Of a DNA stretch of 64,000 nt, positions 62,781 to 64,000 are shown one piece after another. The position numbers and the translations under genes were made by a program. The notes under the pieces are model-generated. The model searched no databases. It was not told where the DNA came from and saw nothing but the letters and a program-made list of their open reading frames with translations. Origin of the DNA: Flaviflagellibacter rhizophilus (lineage in GTDB: Bacteria > Pseudomonadota > Alphaproteobacteria > Rhizobiales > Methylopilaceae); the NCBI RefSeq assembly GCF_033898525.1, contig NZ_JAXAFJ010000001.1, positions 124,001-188,000 on the forward strand, in the 5' to 3' direction. Every line of letters starts with the position of its first letter. Position 1 is the first letter of the stretch.

Positions 62781-63295
62781 CAGTCCACCCGCTCCGGCTG
62801 AAAAGGCCGGGCCTCGATCAGGACGATATCCGCGATACGCCGCGTATCCTCCAGGTCGATCACCGGCAGCGGCACGTCCGCCACGCCACCTTCGGCTGCC
62901 ACCGCCACGATCGTCGGATCTTCCGGGTGCAGGAAGGGCTTGCCGTTCGCCGCCCGCCATATCTCCAGCTTGGGATGCGGCCCGCGCTTGAATCCCTCGA
63001 TCAGGACGAGATCCACGGGCGCGAGCCTGCCGATCAGTTCCCCGAGAGATGGCTCGGGAGCGCCCCTCAATTCGCGCATGAGGGCAAAGCGATTTGCGGA
63101 GGTTACAAGAACCTCCGTCGCGCCAGCTTCACGGTGCACCCAGCTGTCTTTGCCCGGCGTGTCGACGTCGAAATTGTGGTGCGCATGCTTGATGGTAGAG
63201 ACCCGCAAGCCGCGTGTAACCAGCTCAGGAATCAGCTTGCCCAGCAGCGTGGTCTTGCCCGCACCGCTCCAGCCTGCCAATCCCATAACACGCAT
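62780..63295 (-). CDS. mobB: Molybdopterin-guanine dinucleotide biosynthesis protein MobB
   Basis: A 171-residue GTP-binding adaptor of MobA/MoeA. The P-loop is GWSGAGKTT near the N-terminus, with THEN KHAHHNF and DLVLIEGFKRGPHPKLE. ATG at 63295 has GGGAG 7 bp upstream and is preferred over ATG 63322. Forms an operon with moeA. Confidence 0.9.
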   Translation of the reverse strand: MRVMGLAGWSGAGKTTLLGKLIPELVTRGLRVSTIKHAHHNFDVDTPGKDSWVHREAGATEVLVTSANRFALMRELRGAPEPSLGELIGRLAPVDLVLIEGFKRGPHPKLEIWRAANGKPFLHPEDPTIVAVAAEGGVADVPLPVIDLEDTRRIADIVLIEARPFQPERVD

Positions 63296-63407
63296 CCCAG
63301 CCACTCCCGATTGCGCCTTCATCTAGGGGAGAACACCTCTCGATGCACCCCCTTAGGTGTGGCCGCCGCGCTCTTGCCGCCGCCCCTGCCGCATGGCACG
63401 GAGCGGG

Positions 63408-63632
63408 ATGGCTGACACCGTCCTCGATCTCAAGGGCCTGAAATGTCCTTTGCCGGCGCTGAAGACACGCAAGGCGCTGGAGCGCATTCACCCGGGGGAC
63501 GTGCTGGACGTCGTCGTCACGGATCCGATGGCCGCCATCGACATTCCCCATCTCCTGCGGCAAACCGGCGACCAACTCGTCCATCAGCTTGCGGAAGATG
63601 GGCAGCTTGTCTTCCGCATCCGGAAAGCTTGA
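63408..63632 (+). CDS. TusA/SirA-family sulfur carrier protein
   Basis: A 74-residue protein with the family motif LKCPLPALK holding the sulfur-binding Cys. ATG at 63408 starts MADTVLDLKGLKCPLP. Family members relay sulfane sulfur for tRNA thiolation, molybdenum cofactor or sulfur oxidation. Its neighbours here are molybdenum cofactor genes and a sulfite reductase-like flavoprotein. Confidence 0.88.
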   Translation: MADTVLDLKGLKCPLPALKTRKALERIHPGDVLDVVVTDPMAAIDIPHLLRQTGDQLVHQLAEDGQLVFRIRKA

Positions 63633-63723
63633 AATACTTCTACATTTTGTAGATTACACCGCATTTCACATCGTCTATGTGTAGCCGCCCCTTCAGGGCC
63701 TAGCCGGAACGCGTCCAGAGCCA

Positions 63724-64000
63724 ATGACCTATCGTCCCATTCCCAGCACCGCGCCCTTCAGCGAAGAGGACATCACGCTGCTCAACCGCGTGATCGCCCC
63801 CTCCTCGCCCATCCAGCGCGCCTGGCTCGCGGGGTTTCTCGCCGGGCTCGATGCGCAAGCAGGCGGCGGCGCGCAGGCGGCCCAGCCAGCCCGTGCCTCG
63901 AAGACAAGCGAGCCGCTGACGATCCTGTTCGCGACTGAGTCGGGCAACGCGGAGAAACTGGCCGCTGACGCTGCCAAGGCCGCCCGCAAGAAGGGCTTCA
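63724..64000 (+). CDS. Sulfite reductase (NADPH) flavoprotein-like, 5' part
   Basis: The frame is open to the window edge (92 codons). It begins MTYRPIPSTAPFSEEDITLL, then a linker, then the start of a flavodoxin domain with LTILFATESGNAEKLA, the FMN phosphate loop. This is the layout of CysJ-type diflavin reductases. Cut by the window. Confidence 0.8.
   Translation, partial: MTYRPIPSTAPFSEEDITLLNRVIAPSSPIQRAWLAGFLAGLDAQAGGGAQAAQPARASKTSEPLTILFATESGNAEKLAADAAKAARKKGF

Overview
The window is high-GC DNA from an alphaproteobacterium, most likely of the order Hyphomicrobiales (Rhizobiales). This rests on an lptC-lptA-lptB-rpoN-ptsN block, a ku/ligD end-joining locus, and several promoters that match the alphaproteobacterial general-stress sigma factor EcfG (GGAAC-N16/17-CGTT). 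Genus cannot be decided from the sequence. Gene density is high and most neighbours are translationally coupled by ATGA, GTGA or TGATG overlaps.

Layout. 1-6.6 kb, minus strand: glgX (cut by the window edge), ligD, a TPR protein with a possible BRCT-like N-terminus, and ku. 6.7-10.4 kb: a CsbD stress protein, SDR enzyme, GST-like protein, uppP and an NDUFA9-like SDR. 10.55 kb: tRNA-Leu(CAG), followed by a frameshifted integrase remnant and a visibly AT-richer insert carrying a molybdopterin-fold protein and a GGDEF/EAL protein. 14.5-26.1 kb: a catabolic cluster with a DUF1028 protein, a type II dehydroquinase-fold protein with altered active-site residues, a 2-hydroxyacid dehydrogenase, an HpaB-type FADH2 monooxygenase, a PotD/B/C/A-type importer behind a sigma-54 promoter, an HbpS/GlcG protein, a GST, a LysR regulator, a RidA protein and a flavin reductase fused to a LysR effector domain. 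26.3-34.2 kb: two coupled hybrid histidine kinases, one with nine tandem HAMP-type repeats. 34.3-44.7 kb: small proteins, slipin/NfeD, a TetR-controlled RND efflux pump, a luciferase-like oxidoreductase, an EamA transporter and an unknown protein. 44.9-50.3 kb: RNase D, lptCAB, rpoN, ptsN and a single-domain response regulator. 50.3-57.9 kb: macAB, a stress-type flavin-binding protein, sulfate importer genes sbp-cysT-cysW without cysA, and a lytic transglycosylase. 57.8-60.4 kb: 5-oxoprolinase pxpA divergent from pxpBC. 60.4-64 kb: a response regulator, mobA-moeA-mobB, a TusA-like protein and the start of a sulfite reductase flavoprotein.

The most novel part is the 14.5-26.1 kb cluster. It pairs an HpaB-type oxygenase with a reductase whose C-terminal half looks like the ligand domain of the LysR regulator next door. 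This suggests one small molecule controls both transcription and reductase activity. The cluster's substrate is unknown. A second theme is general stress: five EcfG-like promoters lie in front of ku, csbD, a stress flavoprotein and two response regulators.
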